A DNA stretch of 60,470 nucleotides from Allofournierella massiliensis (GCF_021531255.1 NZ_JAFBIO010000011.1:1-60470); one strand, 5' to 3'; numbered from the stretch's first letter, positions 17,105-26,974 are shown. A program made the numbers and translations. The notes: generated by a model from the letters alone, not told the origin.

Positions 17105-17620
17105 TTACTCCTCACTCTGGGCATAGAGGGCCGAGAGCTTCTCGTATTCCTTCCAGTTGGCGGCCACGATCTCCCGCTGCTGAGGGGTGAGCGGGCCCTT
17201 GACCCGGGCCGGCACACCCATCACCAGGCAGTGGGGCGGGATCAAGGTGTTTTCCGGCACCAGGGCCCCGGCAGCAATCAGACTGCCCTCGCCCACCTGT
17301 ACCCCGTTCAGCAGGGTGGCGTTCATGCCCACCAGAACCGAATCCTCCAGCCGGCAGCCGTGGACGATGGCCCCATGCCCCACCGAGACATAGTCCCCCA
17401 ACGTGATGGCGTATTCCTCATCGGCGTGGAGTACCGCGTTGTCCTGGATATTGCAGAACCGGCCGATCCGTATCGGGTGGCCGTCCCCCCGGATGGCCGC
17501 GCCGAACCAGATGCTGGAACCTTCGCCTACCGTCACATCCCCTGCCACGGCAGCGGTGGGGGCCACGTAGGCCGCCCGGGTGAGATCGGGGGCGGGCATC
17601 CCTTTCAGCTTGATTTCCAT
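17105..17620 (-). CDS. Gamma carbonic anhydrase family protein (left-handed beta-helix)
   Basis: The 171-residue hexapeptide-repeat protein has the gamma-CA histidines in DNAVLHADEE and VGHGAIVHGC, together with RGDGHPIRIG and ALVPENTLIPPHCLVMGVPARV. The family includes YrdA/PaaY-like zinc enzymes, whose carbonic anhydrase activity varies. It is the last gene of the minus-strand polA-rimI-tsaD cluster, 13 bases after tsaD. The ATG at 17620 has GGAGGG upstream. Confidence 0.9.
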   Translation of the reverse strand: MEIKLKGMPAPDLTRAAYVAPTAAVAGDVTVGEGSSIWFGAAIRGDGHPIRIGRFCNIQDNAVLHADEEYAITLGDYVSVGHGAIVHGCRLEDSVLVGMNATLLNGVQVGEGSLIAAGALVPENTLIPPHCLVMGVPARVKGPLTPQQREIVAANWKEYEKLSALYAQSEE

Positions 17621-17633
17621 ACAGGATCCCTCC

Positions 17634-18650
17634 TTATACCGGATACTCAAAATCAATGGGCAGGGTGGCCAGGCCGTTCAGCCGCAGCCCGGCGGTATGG
17701 CCGGCCTGCAGTTCATAGTACCCCTGGGCGGCGATCATGGCCCCGTTGTCCCCGCAAAAGCGCAGGTGGGGCAGGCAGAGCCGCATCCGGTGTTTCTGGG
17801 CGCCTTCGTTCACCAGCTGGCGCAGCCGCCCGTTGGCGGCCACCCCGCCGGCCAGGCAAAGGGTCTTGGCCCCGGTATCCTGGGCAGCCAGCAGCAGCTT
17901 TTCGGCCAGGATGGAGGCGATCCGCTCCTGGAAGCTGGCGGCCATATCCGGCACCGAGATGGTCTCTCCCTTCATCTCGGCCTGGTTCACCCGGTTGAGC
18001 ACCGCGGTTTTCAGGCCGGAAAAACTCACATTGTATTTTCCCTCCACATGGGGCACCGGCAGCCGATAGGCGTGGGGATCGCCGGTCACCGCCGCCTTGC
18101 TCACGCTGGGGCCGCCGGGATAGGGCAGGCCCAGGGTGCGGGCCACCTTGTCAAAGGCCTCGCCCGCTGCGTCGTCCACCGTCCGGCCCAGCACATGGAA
18201 ATGGGTGTAATCCTCCACCTGGACGATATGGCTGTGCCCGCCGCTGGCCACCAGGCAGAGGAAGGGCGGTTCCAGGTCCGGGTGGGTCAGGTAAAGGGCG
18301 GCGATATGCCCCCGCAGATGGTGCACCGGGATGAGGGGCTTGGAGACCGAGTAGGCCAGCCCCTTGGCAAAGTTCACCCCCACCAGCACCGCCCCGATCA
18401 GGCCGGGGGCAAAGCTGACGGCGATGCCGTCCAGCTGTTCCGGTTTCAATTCGGCCTCTTCCAGGGCCTGGCCCACCGTGGCGCTGATGGCCTCGATATG
18501 GCGGCGGCTGGCAATCTCGGGCACCACCCCGCCGTACAGAGCCTGTTCGGCGCAGCTGGAGGCGATCACGCTGCTTTTCAGCACACGGCCGTCTTCCACC
18601 ACGCTGGCGGCGGTTTCATCACAGGTGGATTCGATTCCTAAAATATACAT
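17634..18650 (-). CDS. tsaD: tRNA N6-threonylcarbamoyladenosine (t6A37) synthase subunit TsaD
   Basis: The 338-residue protein starts MYILGIESTCDETAASVV and has the iron-binding HHLRGHIA motif (about 108-115), LVASGGHSHIV and the C-terminal LRFCGDNGAMIA. It transfers threonylcarbamoyl to A37 of ANN-decoding tRNAs with TsaB and TsaE; neither is in the window. It follows rimI, an arrangement common in Firmicutes. The SD (GGTGA) is weak. Confidence 0.97.
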   Translation of the reverse strand: MYILGIESTCDETAASVVEDGRVLKSSVIASSCAEQALYGGVVPEIASRRHIEAISATVGQALEEAELKPEQLDGIAVSFAPGLIGAVLVGVNFAKGLAYSVSKPLIPVHHLRGHIAALYLTHPDLEPPFLCLVASGGHSHIVQVEDYTHFHVLGRTVDDAAGEAFDKVARTLGLPYPGGPSVSKAAVTGDPHAYRLPVPHVEGKYNVSFSGLKTAVLNRVNQAEMKGETISVPDMAASFQERIASILAEKLLLAAQDTGAKTLCLAGGVAANGRLRQLVNEGAQKHRMRLCLPHLRFCGDNGAMIAAQGYYELQAGHTAGLRLNGLATLPIDFEYPV

Positions 18651-18708
18651 TTTGTAAAAATCACCACGTTTTTGTCTGAATGTATCGAAAAAGGCTGGCC
18701 CCGGAAGT

Positions 18709-19161
18709 TCAGGCCCGGGGCGGAATGGTCAGCCGCATCAGCAGGGCGTCGTCGGGCGGGGCCTGGTAAAAGCCCCGGCGGCGGCCGGTCTCCTCAAAGC
18801 CCAGCCGATGATAAAGGGCCAGAGCAGGCCGGTTCTGGCTGCGCACCTCCAGGTAGCAGAAGGCAGCGCCCTCCCCGGCCAGAAGGGCCAGGGAATCTTC
18901 CAGCAGCCGGCGGCCCAGTCCCAGGCCCCGGCAGGCCGGTTCCAGGGTCAGGCTCAGAAGGCTGGCTTCGTCCAGAATCAGCTGAAACACCGCCGTGCCC
19001 ACCAGCCGGCCCTCCTGCCACAAGCCGTAAAGCCGGCCGCAGGGGCTGGCCTGCTCTTCTTCCAGAGCGCTCAGGCTCCAGGCTTCGGGGGCCGTGGCCT
19101 GAATTTCGGCGGCCCGGGGCAGGTCCTGGGGGGTCAGCGGCCCCGTGGTCACCCCGCTCAT
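18709..19161 (-). CDS. rimI: Ribosomal-protein alanine N-acetyltransferase RimI (GNAT)
   Basis: The 150-residue GNAT protein has the acetyl-CoA loop LEPACRGLGLGRRLLEDSL (about 77-95) and the C-terminal LYHRLGFEETGRRRGFYQAPPDDALLMRL typical of RimI. Its start overlaps the polA stop by the ATGA tetranucleotide. It likely acetylates the N-terminal alanine of ribosomal protein S18, though the family is broader. Confidence 0.9.
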   Translation of the reverse strand: MSGVTTGPLTPQDLPRAAEIQATAPEAWSLSALEEEQASPCGRLYGLWQEGRLVGTAVFQLILDEASLLSLTLEPACRGLGLGRRLLEDSLALLAGEGAAFCYLEVRSQNRPALALYHRLGFEETGRRRGFYQAPPDDALLMRLTIPPRA

Positions 19162-21704
19162 CCGTGGGCCTCCAACCAGTTGCCGCCCTGCTGCACGTCG
19201 GCGGTCAAGGGCACCGAATATTCCACCACATTGCTCATCTCCTCGCCCAGGATGCGGGCGGCGGCTTCGGCCTCCTCCAGGGGGGCCTCCACGATCAGCT
19301 CGTCATGCACCTGCAGGATCAGCCGGGCCTTGAGCCCTTCCTTCTGCAGCCGCTGCCATACCCGCACCATGGCCAGCTTGATGATATCGGCGGCGGTACC
19401 CTGGATGGGGGTGTTCATGGCCATCCGCTCTCCCAGGGCCTGTACGTTCCGGTTGGAGCTGGCCAGCTCGGGCAGGGCCCGGCGGCGGCCGAACAGGGTG
19501 GATACATACCCCTTTTCCCGGCCCTGGACCACGGTCTTTTCCATATATTCCCGCACGCCGGGGAAGTGGCCCAGGTAGTTCTCAATAAAGGCCTTGGCTT
19601 CCGGCACCGAGACTCCGATATCCTTGGCCAGGCTGAAGGCGCCGATGCCGTACACAATGCCGAAGTTTACCGCCTTGGCGCTGGCCCGTAGCCGGGGCGT
19701 GATTTCCTCCGGGGGCAGGCTGTAGATCTTGGCGGCGGTGCTCCGGTGGATATCCTCCCCGTTCCGGAAGGCCTGGCGCATGGTCTCATCCCCGGAGATG
19801 TGGGCCAGCAGCCGCAGTTCGATCTGGCTGTAGTCGGCATCCAGCAATACATGGCCGGGGCTGGCCACAAAATACCGGCGCAGCTGGCTGCCCAGCTCGG
19901 TGCGGATGGGGATATTCTGCAGGTTGGGCTCACTGGAAGAGAGCCGGCCGGTGCGGGCCTCGGTCTGGTTGAAGGTGGAATGGAGCCGCCCGTCCGGGGC
20001 CAGGGCCTTGAGCAGGCCCTCCGCATAGGTGCTGTTCAGCTTCTGGTAGGTGCGGTAGCGCAGGATGTCATCCACCACCGGGCTGTAGGGGCGCAGGCTT
20101 TCCAGGGTCTCGGCGTCGGTGCTGTAGCCGCTCTTGGTCTTTTTCCGGCTGGGCAGACCCATCTTGTCAAACAGGGCCTCGCCCAGCTGTTTGGGGCTGT
20201 TCAGGTTGAAGGTGTACCCTACCTCTTTATAGATCCGTTCCAGGCAGTTCTCCAACTCAGCCCGCAGGGCAGCGCCGAATTCTTCCAGGCCCTGGCGGTC
20301 CACCAGCATGCCGGTGTGGGTCATGGAGGCCAGCACCCGGGCCAGGGGGAACTCGATCTCCTCCAGCAGGGGGCCCATGCCTTCCTCTTCCACACCCTTT
20401 TCCAGGGCGGCGAAAAGCCCTTCCAGCAGGCCGGCATCGGGCAGACCCTCACAGCGGAAGACGGGCTGAACCCCGTAGCCGGCGGCCAGCTCCTCCACCA
20501 GATAGCGGTTGGTGGCCGGGCTCAGCAGGTAGGCGGCCAGTTTTTCGTCGGCCCGGATGGCGCTTCCCTGTTGGCCGTGGGCCAGGGCCAGCAGGTAAAG
20601 GGGCTGGGAATCAAAGACCCGCAGGCTTACCCCCGGGGCGTCCAGCAGCCGGAGCAGATCTTCCTCCCCCAGCCGGTAGACCGCCCGACCGGCCACGGCA
20701 TACCAGACCCCTTCTTCCGGTTTGCCCTTTTCCTTGGGCAGGGGCTGGCAGGCAAGGGCGTATTCTCCCGCAAGCTCGCCGGGCAGGGGCAGGGCGGGAA
20801 CCTCTTCCAGGTCGGTCTGGGCAGGCAGGGGGCCGTCCAGCCCCAGCCGGGGCAGAAGGGACTTCATTTCCAGCTCATTCAGCAGCTGGGCAGCGCCGGC
20901 CGGGTCGCCCTCCCCCCGCCGGTAGGCGCCGGGGGCGGTTTCCACCGGGGCGTCGATGCGGATGGTGCCCAGCATCCGGCTCAATTCGGCCTCGGCCTTG
21001 TGCTCTTCCAGTTTTTTGCGCATCCCGGGCTTGACGGCCGGGTCATCCAGATGGGCATAGACCTCTTCCAGGCTGCCGAAGCGGCCGATCAGGGCCAGAG
21101 CCGTCTTTTCCCCGATGCCGGCTACCCCCGGAATATTGTCCGAGGTATCCCCCATCAGGCTCTTCACCTCGATGAGTTGGCGGGGGTCCGAAAGGCCATA
21201 CTGTTCCCGGATGGCTTCGGGGGTCATCACCTTGGTCTCGCTGCGGCCCATCCGGCTGGTGGCCAGCAGGACGGTGACCTTGTCGCCGATCAGCTGCAGG
21301 CTGTCCCGGTCGCCGGTGGCCAGCAGGCATTCGTCCCCCCGCGCGCTGCAGGCGGCGCTCAGGGTGCCCAGAATATCGTCGGCTTCCCAGCCCTCCCGGC
21401 TCACCCGGACAAAACCCAGCTTGTCCAGCAGGTCCTTCAATACCGGCATCTGGCTGGCCAGCTCCTCGGGCATGGCGTGCCGCCCGGCCTTGTAGCCGTC
21501 GTAAGCCTTGTGGCGGAAGGTGGGGGCCTTCTCGTCAAAAGCTACGGCCACCTCGTCGGGGTGGTATTCCTTGAGCAGATTCAAAAGGATATTCATAAAG
21601 CCGTAGATGGCGTTGGTATAGCGGCCATCCCGGGTGGTGAGCAGCTTGATGCCGTAAAAGGCCCGGTTGACGATGCTGTTGCCGTCCAGAACCAGTAATC
21701 TCAT
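19158..21704 (-). CDS. polA: DNA polymerase I, probably without 3'-5' exonuclease activity
   Basis: The 848-residue enzyme has an N-terminal 5'-3' nuclease domain (about 1-290; LVLDGNSIVNRAFYG, GWEADDILGT, SLMGDTSDNIPGV), a degenerate central exonuclease domain (about 300-470), and a family A polymerase domain. The polymerase has motif A DADYSQIELRLLAHISGD, motif B RASAKAVNFGIVYGIGA and motif C QVHDELIVEAP. The DxE pair of the proofreading site is not present, as in Bacillus and other Firmicutes enzymes. The ATG at 21704 has AGGAG upstream. It heads the polA-rimI-tsaD cluster. Confidence 0.97.
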   Translation of the reverse strand: MRLLVLDGNSIVNRAFYGIKLLTTRDGRYTNAIYGFMNILLNLLKEYHPDEVAVAFDEKAPTFRHKAYDGYKAGRHAMPEELASQMPVLKDLLDKLGFVRVSREGWEADDILGTLSAACSARGDECLLATGDRDSLQLIGDKVTVLLATSRMGRSETKVMTPEAIREQYGLSDPRQLIEVKSLMGDTSDNIPGVAGIGEKTALALIGRFGSLEEVYAHLDDPAVKPGMRKKLEEHKAEAELSRMLGTIRIDAPVETAPGAYRRGEGDPAGAAQLLNELEMKSLLPRLGLDGPLPAQTDLEEVPALPLPGELAGEYALACQPLPKEKGKPEEGVWYAVAGRAVYRLGEEDLLRLLDAPGVSLRVFDSQPLYLLALAHGQQGSAIRADEKLAAYLLSPATNRYLVEELAAGYGVQPVFRCEGLPDAGLLEGLFAALEKGVEEEGMGPLLEEIEFPLARVLASMTHTGMLVDRQGLEEFGAALRAELENCLERIYKEVGYTFNLNSPKQLGEALFDKMGLPSRKKTKSGYSTDAETLESLRPYSPVVDDILRYRTYQKLNSTYAEGLLKALAPDGRLHSTFNQTEARTGRLSSSEPNLQNIPIRTELGSQLRRYFVASPGHVLLDADYSQIELRLLAHISGDETMRQAFRNGEDIHRSTAAKIYSLPPEEITPRLRASAKAVNFGIVYGIGAFSLAKDIGVSVPEAKAFIENYLGHFPGVREYMEKTVVQGREKGYVSTLFGRRRALPELASSNRNVQALGERMAMNTPIQGTAADIIKLAMVRVWQRLQKEGLKARLILQVHDELIVEAPLEEAEAAARILGEEMSNVVEYSVPLTADVQQGGNWLEAHG

Positions 21705-21746
21705 AGTCAGTTTCTCCTGTTTTGGGCTTTGTGCAGATACCTTTTC

Positions 21747-21779
21747 AGTATACCACAAACCGAAAGATTATGATACAAT
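21747..21779. promoter_or_regulatory. Divergent extended -10 promoters for polA (-) and dus (+)
   Basis: On the minus strand TGG precedes TATACT (21752-21747). On the plus strand TGA precedes TACAAT (21774-21779). Both are extended -10 elements with poor -35 regions. They lie within 33 bases of each other, so the two promoters are likely to compete for polymerase. Confidence 0.45.
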
Positions 21780-21834
21780 GATACGGCATGAAACCAGTAG
21801 GAAGGAAGGGGCTCCGGCCCCGCAGAGAGTAAGA

Positions 21835-22809
21835 ATGAAGATCGGAGAAATTTCCCTCAAGGCAGGGGCGGCGCTGGCTCCCATGGCCGGCTTTACCGAC
21901 GCGCCCTGCCGGCGGATGGCGGCCCGGCATGGAGCCAGCTTTACCGTCAGCGAGATGGTGAGCGCCAAGGCCCTGACCTTTGGAGATAAAAAGAGCTTCC
22001 GGCTGATGGCCCATGGCCGCAATGACGCCCCCTGGGGGGTGCAGCTGTTTGGGGCCGAGCCGGAGACCATGGCCCAGGCAGTCCGCCTGATCCAGAAGGT
22101 GGACTATGATTTCCTGGACCTGAATATGGGCTGCCCCGCCCCCAAGATCACCTCCAGCGGCGCGGGCAGCCGCCTGATGCAGGACCCGGTACTGGCCGGG
22201 CAGATCGTGCGGGCGGCGGTGCAGGCCTCGGACGGGCGGCCGGTGACGGTAAAAATGCGCCTGGGCTGGGATAACCAGCACCTGACAGCCCGGGAGGTGG
22301 CCCTGCGCTGTGAGGAGGCGGGGGCGGTGCTGCTCACCGTCCACGGCCGAAGCCGGGAAGAGATGTACCAGCCGGGCATCCACCCGGAGGAGATCCGCCG
22401 GGTGAAGGAGGCGGTGAGCATACCGGTGCTGGCAAACGGGGACGTGGCCAGCGCCGATGACGCCCTGCGCCTGCTGGAAGAGACCGGCTGCGATGGGGTG
22501 ATGGTGGGCCGGGCGGCCCTGGGCAACCCCTGGCTGTTTGAGCAGATCGCCGCGGCCCTGGAGGGCAAGCCTCTGCCTCCGCCGCCCACCCTGCGCCAGC
22601 GGATGGCCGAGATGCGCCGCCAGATCGAAGAGATGTGCGAGGAAAAAGGGGAGTGGGCAGCCATGCCCCAGGCCCGCAGCCAGGCCATGCACTATATGGC
22701 GGGGCTGCGGGGGGCAGCCGGCCTGCGGCGAGCCTGCAGCGGCCTGAGCCATTTTTCCGATGTGGACGAGCTGATCCGCCGGGTGATGGAGGAAAACCCC
22801 ATTCGCTAA
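21835..22809 (+). CDS. tRNA-dihydrouridine synthase (DusB-like)
   Basis: The 324-residue FMN enzyme has APMAGFTDAPCRRMAARHGA near the N terminus, LNMGCPAPKITSSGAGS with the catalytic Cys (about 102), VTVKMRLGWD, VHGRSREEMYQPG and the phosphate-binding VMVGRAALGNPWLF. It reduces uridine in tRNA D-loops using NADPH. I chose the ATG at 21835, where the family N terminus KIGEISLKAG begins; the ATG at 21778 is an alternative but overlaps the promoter -10. Confidence 0.93.
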   Translation: MKIGEISLKAGAALAPMAGFTDAPCRRMAARHGASFTVSEMVSAKALTFGDKKSFRLMAHGRNDAPWGVQLFGAEPETMAQAVRLIQKVDYDFLDLNMGCPAPKITSSGAGSRLMQDPVLAGQIVRAAVQASDGRPVTVKMRLGWDNQHLTAREVALRCEEAGAVLLTVHGRSREEMYQPGIHPEEIRRVKEAVSIPVLANGDVASADDALRLLEETGCDGVMVGRAALGNPWLFEQIAAALEGKPLPPPPTLRQRMAEMRRQIEEMCEEKGEWAAMPQARSQAMHYMAGLRGAAGLRRACSGLSHFSDVDELIRRVMEENPIR

Positions 22810-22816
22810 AAGAGTT

Positions 22817-23410
22817 TTATTTCTCGCCCCGGGTCAGTTCATCCAGGTTTTTATCGTAGCAGGGCAGCATGTGCTCCACAAAATAGTCCGCCTCGGGGCA
22901 GCCCATCTCTTTGAGGGCCTGCCGCTGCTGGGCCAGGGCCGCCTCAAATTCCCGGTTGCCGGATCGGGTCTCTTCCAGGCATTTGATGAGGGCCGAGAGC
23001 CGGTCGGCGGCCTTGAGCAGCCGCTTTTCCTCCTCGGTGAGCCGGCTGCCGGTGAGGCAGCCCTCCATGGGCCCCTGCAGCTGAGGCGGCAGCAGCCGGA
23101 GCATATCGGTCAGGCTCTCCTTTTCCAGTTCTTTATAGGCGGTGCGCATCCGCTCGCTCTTGTATTTCACCGGGGTGGGCATGTCCCCGGTCATGATCTC
23201 GGGGGCGTCGTGGTACAAAGCCGCCACCGCTACCGTCTCGGGCCGCACAGGCACCCCCCGCTGCTGGGCCAGCAGGCAAAGGGCGTGGGCCAGCAGGGCT
23301 GTGTCGGCGGTGTGCTCACTGAGGCTTTCCGGCCGGCTGCAGCGCATCAGGCTCCATCGGGTGATATATTTCATTCGCCAGAGCAAGGCGTGAAAAGGAT
23401 AGGTTTTCAT
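22817..23410 (-). CDS. HD-domain 5'-nucleotidase, YfbR-like
   Basis: The 197-residue protein has the HD-domain metal ligands SEHTADTALLAH and LYHDAPEIMTGDMPTPVKY, matching the YfbR 5'-deoxynucleotidase family, and a second acidic motif AADRLSALIKC. It would remove phosphate from deoxynucleoside monophosphates. ATG at 23410 has GAGGG upstream. It is convergent with dus, with a gap of only 7 bases and no obvious terminator between. Confidence 0.88.
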   Translation of the reverse strand: MKTYPFHALLWRMKYITRWSLMRCSRPESLSEHTADTALLAHALCLLAQQRGVPVRPETVAVAALYHDAPEIMTGDMPTPVKYKSERMRTAYKELEKESLTDMLRLLPPQLQGPMEGCLTGSRLTEEEKRLLKAADRLSALIKCLEETRSGNREFEAALAQQRQALKEMGCPEADYFVEHMLPCYDKNLDELTRGEK

Positions 23411-23540
23411 CAAAAAGCCCTCACTTTTGTGGTAAAATAGAGGGAGCAAAGAACCCGGCGGGGATTGCCCCGGCTTCAGTATAGCACATCCGGCGCTTGT
23501 GGGACAGGGCGCGCCGGACAGGCGGCAGAAAGGAATCGTC

Positions 23541-25895
23541 ATGACACCGGCCTTGAAAAAACAGAACAAGTACAAGCTCACCTTCTGGTTTTGCTTTTTG
23601 GCGGCAGCCTGTTTTCTGCTGCCCTGCATGATCGTGGATAAAGGGATCTTCCTCTATGCAGGGGACTTCAATTCCCAGCAGATTCCCTTCTACTACTATA
23701 CCAACGGTTTTGTAAAGGAGGGGGGCGGCTCTTTCAGCTGGGAGACCGACCTGGGCAGCAGCTTTTTGAACAGTTACTCCTTCTATCTGGCAGGCTCGCC
23801 TTTCTGGTGGCTCACCCTGCTTCTGCCCCAGGCGCTGGTGCCCTACGTCATGACCCCCATGCTCTGCCTTAAGATCGGGCTGGCCGGCGGCGGCGCCTAC
23901 CTCTGGATGCGCCGGTATCTGCAGGACGGGAACATGGCCGTGGTAGGGGGCGTGTTGTACGGGCTCTCCGGCTTTACGGTGTACAACATCTTTTTCAACC
24001 ACTTTTTGGATGTGGTGGCCCTTTTCCCCTACATGCTCTGGGCCCTGGATGAGACGATCCATGAGGGCCGCAGAGGGATCTTTCTGCCCCTGGTGGCCCT
24101 GAACCTGCTCAACAACTATTTCTTTTTCTGGGGTCAGATCCTTTTCCTGTTCATCTATTTCTTCTGCAAGCTCAGCGCCCGCCAGTTCCGGATGAGCCGG
24201 GGGCTGTTCGGCACCCTGGCCTTTGAGAGCCTGGTGGGCTGCGGGCTGGGCTGCATCCTGGCCCTGCCGGCAGTTTCCTTCCTGTTGGGCAACCCCCGCA
24301 CGGTGGATCTTTCCAGCGGGTACGGCTTTCTGCTGTACGGCAAGGTGCAGCAGTATGTGGCCATTCTGGCCAGCCTCTTTTTGCCGCCGGACCCGGCTTT
24401 TATCTCCAATATCTGTGATGAGGGCATCATCAAGTGGACCAGCCTCACCGCCTGGCTGCCCCTCACCGGCCTGTCGGGCGCCCTGGCCTACTGCCGCACC
24501 AAGGGGGGCGCCTTCAAGCGGGTGCTCTGCACCTGCCTGATCTTTGCCTTTGTGCCGGTACTCAATTCGGCCTTTTACGCCCTTAACAGCAGTTATTATG
24601 CCCGGTGGTACTATATGCCGGTGCTCATCCTCTGCGCTGCCACCATGATGGCCCTGGAAGACCCGGAAGTGGATATCCCCAAAAAGGGGATCAAACCGGT
24701 GTTCTGGTGCACCCTGGCCTTTGCGGCCTTCGCCCTGGTGCCGGTGCTGGACGAGGACAGCGGCGAGTGGAGCATCGGGGTGGTGAGCATGCAGGGCTGG
24801 TTCTGGGCCCGGATGTTCCTGGCCCTCACCGGCCTGGGGGTGTTTTGGTATCTCTGCCGCCATATGCGCCGGAACTGGGATTTCGCCCGCAGTATGCTCT
24901 CGGGCGTGCTCTGCTTTGGCATCATCACCGCCCTGGCCCACATCGAGCTGGGCAAATTTGACCAGTGGTACAACGATTCGGATTACCGCCAGCAGCAATA
25001 TATCGAAGCCCGGAATCTGGAATGGCCGGAGGATGGCTTCTGGCGGATCGATGCCTACGGCTGCTACGACAACGTGGGCCTGTGGGCCGGCAAGAGCTGC
25101 CTGCAGTTCTTCAATTCCACGGTGGCCCCCTCCATCATGGAATTCTATCCCTCGGTGGGGGTAAAGCGGGATGTGAGCAGCAAGCCGGAAGTTTCCCTCT
25201 ATGAGCTGCGGGGCCTTCTCAGTGTGAAATACACCCTCTGCGCGGCCGACAGCCTGGGAGATTTTTATGCCGAGGCGGACGAGGGCTGGACCGAGGTGGG
25301 CCGGCAGGGCAGCTTTGTGATCCTGGAAAATGAAAATTATCTGCCCATGGGCTTTACCTATGACTACTACATCTCGGAGGAAGAGTATGAGGAGATGAGC
25401 GAGTCCAACCGGCTGGCCGTGCTGCCCAAGGCCCTGGTGCTCAGCAAGGAGCAGATCGAGAAATACGGCCACCTGCTGGAACCGCTGCCCGAAAACATGA
25501 AGAGCGGCCGGAACTACGACCGGTATCAGCAGGCAGTGGAGGAACGGCGGAAAACCGCGGCCAGCAGCTTTGAGGCGGACAATTCCGGTTTTACCGCCCA
25601 AATCAGCCTGGAAGAGGAAAACCTGGTCTTTTTCAGCGTGCCCTATGCCGAGGGCTTTACCGCTACAGTCAACGGCCAGCCCGCCGACCTGCTCAAGGTA
25701 GATAAGGGCCTGATGGCAGTGGTCTGCCCGGCGGGGGAAAACACCATCCGGTGCGAATACCACACCCCCGGCCTTTCCCTTGCCCTGGGCATCAGCGGCT
25801 GCAGCGCCCTATTGTATCTGGCCTATCTGATCTGGAACCGCCGCCGCAAAGAGGCCGCTCAGAAGATTGAAGCGGCCCCGCGCGGGGCAGAATAA
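23541..25895 (+). CDS. YfhO-family integral membrane protein
   Basis: The 784-residue protein has many hydrophobic helices in its first two thirds and a soluble C-terminal part ending in one more helix (about 745-765) and a basic tail. YfhO-like stretches include FLYAGDFNSQQIPFYYYTNGF near the N terminus, LYGLSGFTVYNIFFNHFLDVVALFPY, and a final FFSVPYAEGFTATVNGQPADLLKVDKGLMAV. The family is linked in Bacillus and Listeria to lipoteichoic acid or glycolipid glycosylation. The SD AAAGGA lies before the ATG. Confidence 0.85.
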   Translation: MTPALKKQNKYKLTFWFCFLAAACFLLPCMIVDKGIFLYAGDFNSQQIPFYYYTNGFVKEGGGSFSWETDLGSSFLNSYSFYLAGSPFWWLTLLLPQALVPYVMTPMLCLKIGLAGGGAYLWMRRYLQDGNMAVVGGVLYGLSGFTVYNIFFNHFLDVVALFPYMLWALDETIHEGRRGIFLPLVALNLLNNYFFFWGQILFLFIYFFCKLSARQFRMSRGLFGTLAFESLVGCGLGCILALPAVSFLLGNPRTVDLSSGYGFLLYGKVQQYVAILASLFLPPDPAFISNICDEGIIKWTSLTAWLPLTGLSGALAYCRTKGGAFKRVLCTCLIFAFVPVLNSAFYALNSSYYARWYYMPVLILCAATMMALEDPEVDIPKKGIKPVFWCTLAFAAFALVPVLDEDSGEWSIGVVSMQGWFWARMFLALTGLGVFWYLCRHMRRNWDFARSMLSGVLCFGIITALAHIELGKFDQWYNDSDYRQQQYIEARNLEWPEDGFWRIDAYGCYDNVGLWAGKSCLQFFNSTVAPSIMEFYPSVGVKRDVSSKPEVSLYELRGLLSVKYTLCAADSLGDFYAEADEGWTEVGRQGSFVILENENYLPMGFTYDYYISEEEYEEMSESNRLAVLPKALVLSKEQIEKYGHLLEPLPENMKSGRNYDRYQQAVEERRKTAASSFEADNSGFTAQISLEEENLVFFSVPYAEGFTATVNGQPADLLKVDKGLMAVVCPAGENTIRCEYHTPGLSLALGISGCSALLYLAYLIWNRRRKEAAQKIEAAPRGAE

Positions 25896-25934
25896 AGCCG
25901 AAAACTGTTTTGTATCGGGAAAGGAGACGATTCC

Positions 25935-26879
25935 ATGAAGATCGGAAAACGCAAGGTGGCCCTGGTGGGCTGCGGGATGGTGGGCATGAGTTACGCCTAC
26001 GCCCTTTTGAACCAGAACCTCTGTGATGAATTGGTCCTCATTGACCTGGACAAAAAGCGGGCCGAAGGGGAGGCCATGGACCTGAACCATGGGCTGGCCT
26101 TTTCCGGGGGAAATATGAAAATTTTTGCCGGCGAATATGCCGACTGCGGGGATGCGGACCTGGTGGTCATCTGCGCCGGAGTGGCCCAGAAACCGGGGGA
26201 GAGCCGCCTGGCCCTTCTGCAGCGCAACCAGGCCGTGTTCAAGAGCATTGTGGATCCGGTGGTGGCCAGCGGCTTTGGCGGGCTGTTCCTGGTGGCCACC
26301 AACCCGGTGGATGTGATGACCCGGATTACCTGCCGGCTTTCCGGTTTTGCCCCTCAGCGGGTGATCGGCACCGGCACGGCGCTGGATACCGCCCGGCTGC
26401 GGTATCTGCTGGGTGAGTATTTTGATGTGGACCCCCGCAGCATCCACGCCTATGTGCTGGGCGAGCACGGGGATTCCGAGTTTGTGCCCTGGAGCCAGGC
26501 TCTGCTGGCCACCCGGCCGGTGGGCCAGCTTTGCGGGGACTGGGGCGGCTGCCGGGAAGACCTGGAGCGGATCGAAGAGGAGGTGCGCACCGCCGCCTAT
26601 AAGATCATCGAGGCCAAGAAAGCCACCTATTACGGCATTGGCATGGCCATGGCCCGCATCACCCGGGCCCTTCTGGGGGACGAGCACAGCGTTCTCACCG
26701 TCAGCGCCCGGCTGGACGGGCAGTACGGCCAGCGGGATGTGTTTGCCGGGGTGCCCTGCGTGCTCTGCCGGGACGGGGTGAAGCAGGTGGTGGAGTTGGC
26801 CCTCACCCAGGAGGAAAAGGCCCGCTTTGCCGATTCCTGCCGCACCCTGCAGGAGAGCTGGCAGGGGCTGGAGGGCTGA
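25935..26879 (+). CDS. ldh: L-lactate dehydrogenase
   Basis: The 314-residue enzyme has the NAD-binding VGCGMVGMSYAYALL (about 11-25), the substrate loop AQKPGESRL with Gln as in LDH rather than the Arg of malate dehydrogenases, the motif GTGTALDTARLRY and the catalytic GEHGDSE histidine. It reduces pyruvate to L-lactate, regenerating NAD+. The SD AAAGGAG precedes the ATG. A terminator lies 30 bases after the stop. Confidence 0.93.
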   Translation: MKIGKRKVALVGCGMVGMSYAYALLNQNLCDELVLIDLDKKRAEGEAMDLNHGLAFSGGNMKIFAGEYADCGDADLVVICAGVAQKPGESRLALLQRNQAVFKSIVDPVVASGFGGLFLVATNPVDVMTRITCRLSGFAPQRVIGTGTALDTARLRYLLGEYFDVDPRSIHAYVLGEHGDSEFVPWSQALLATRPVGQLCGDWGGCREDLERIEEEVRTAAYKIIEAKKATYYGIGMAMARITRALLGDEHSVLTVSARLDGQYGQRDVFAGVPCVLCRDGVKQVVELALTQEEKARFADSCRTLQESWQGLEG

Positions 26880-26908
26880 GGCTCCCTCCGCATGAAGTTT
26901 TATACGCC

Positions 26909-26946
26909 GCCCGGGCGCAGCGCTTTCCAGGCCGCCCGGGCCTTTT
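26909..26946 (+). terminator. Terminator after ldh
   Basis: GCCCGGGCG (26909-26917) pairs with CGCCCGGGC (26933-26941) and is followed by CTTTTC. Each arm also contains a self-complementary CCCGGG. The U-tract is short. Confidence 0.6.
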
Positions 26947-26974
26947 CATCTCTGAAAGATACAGGAGAATCACA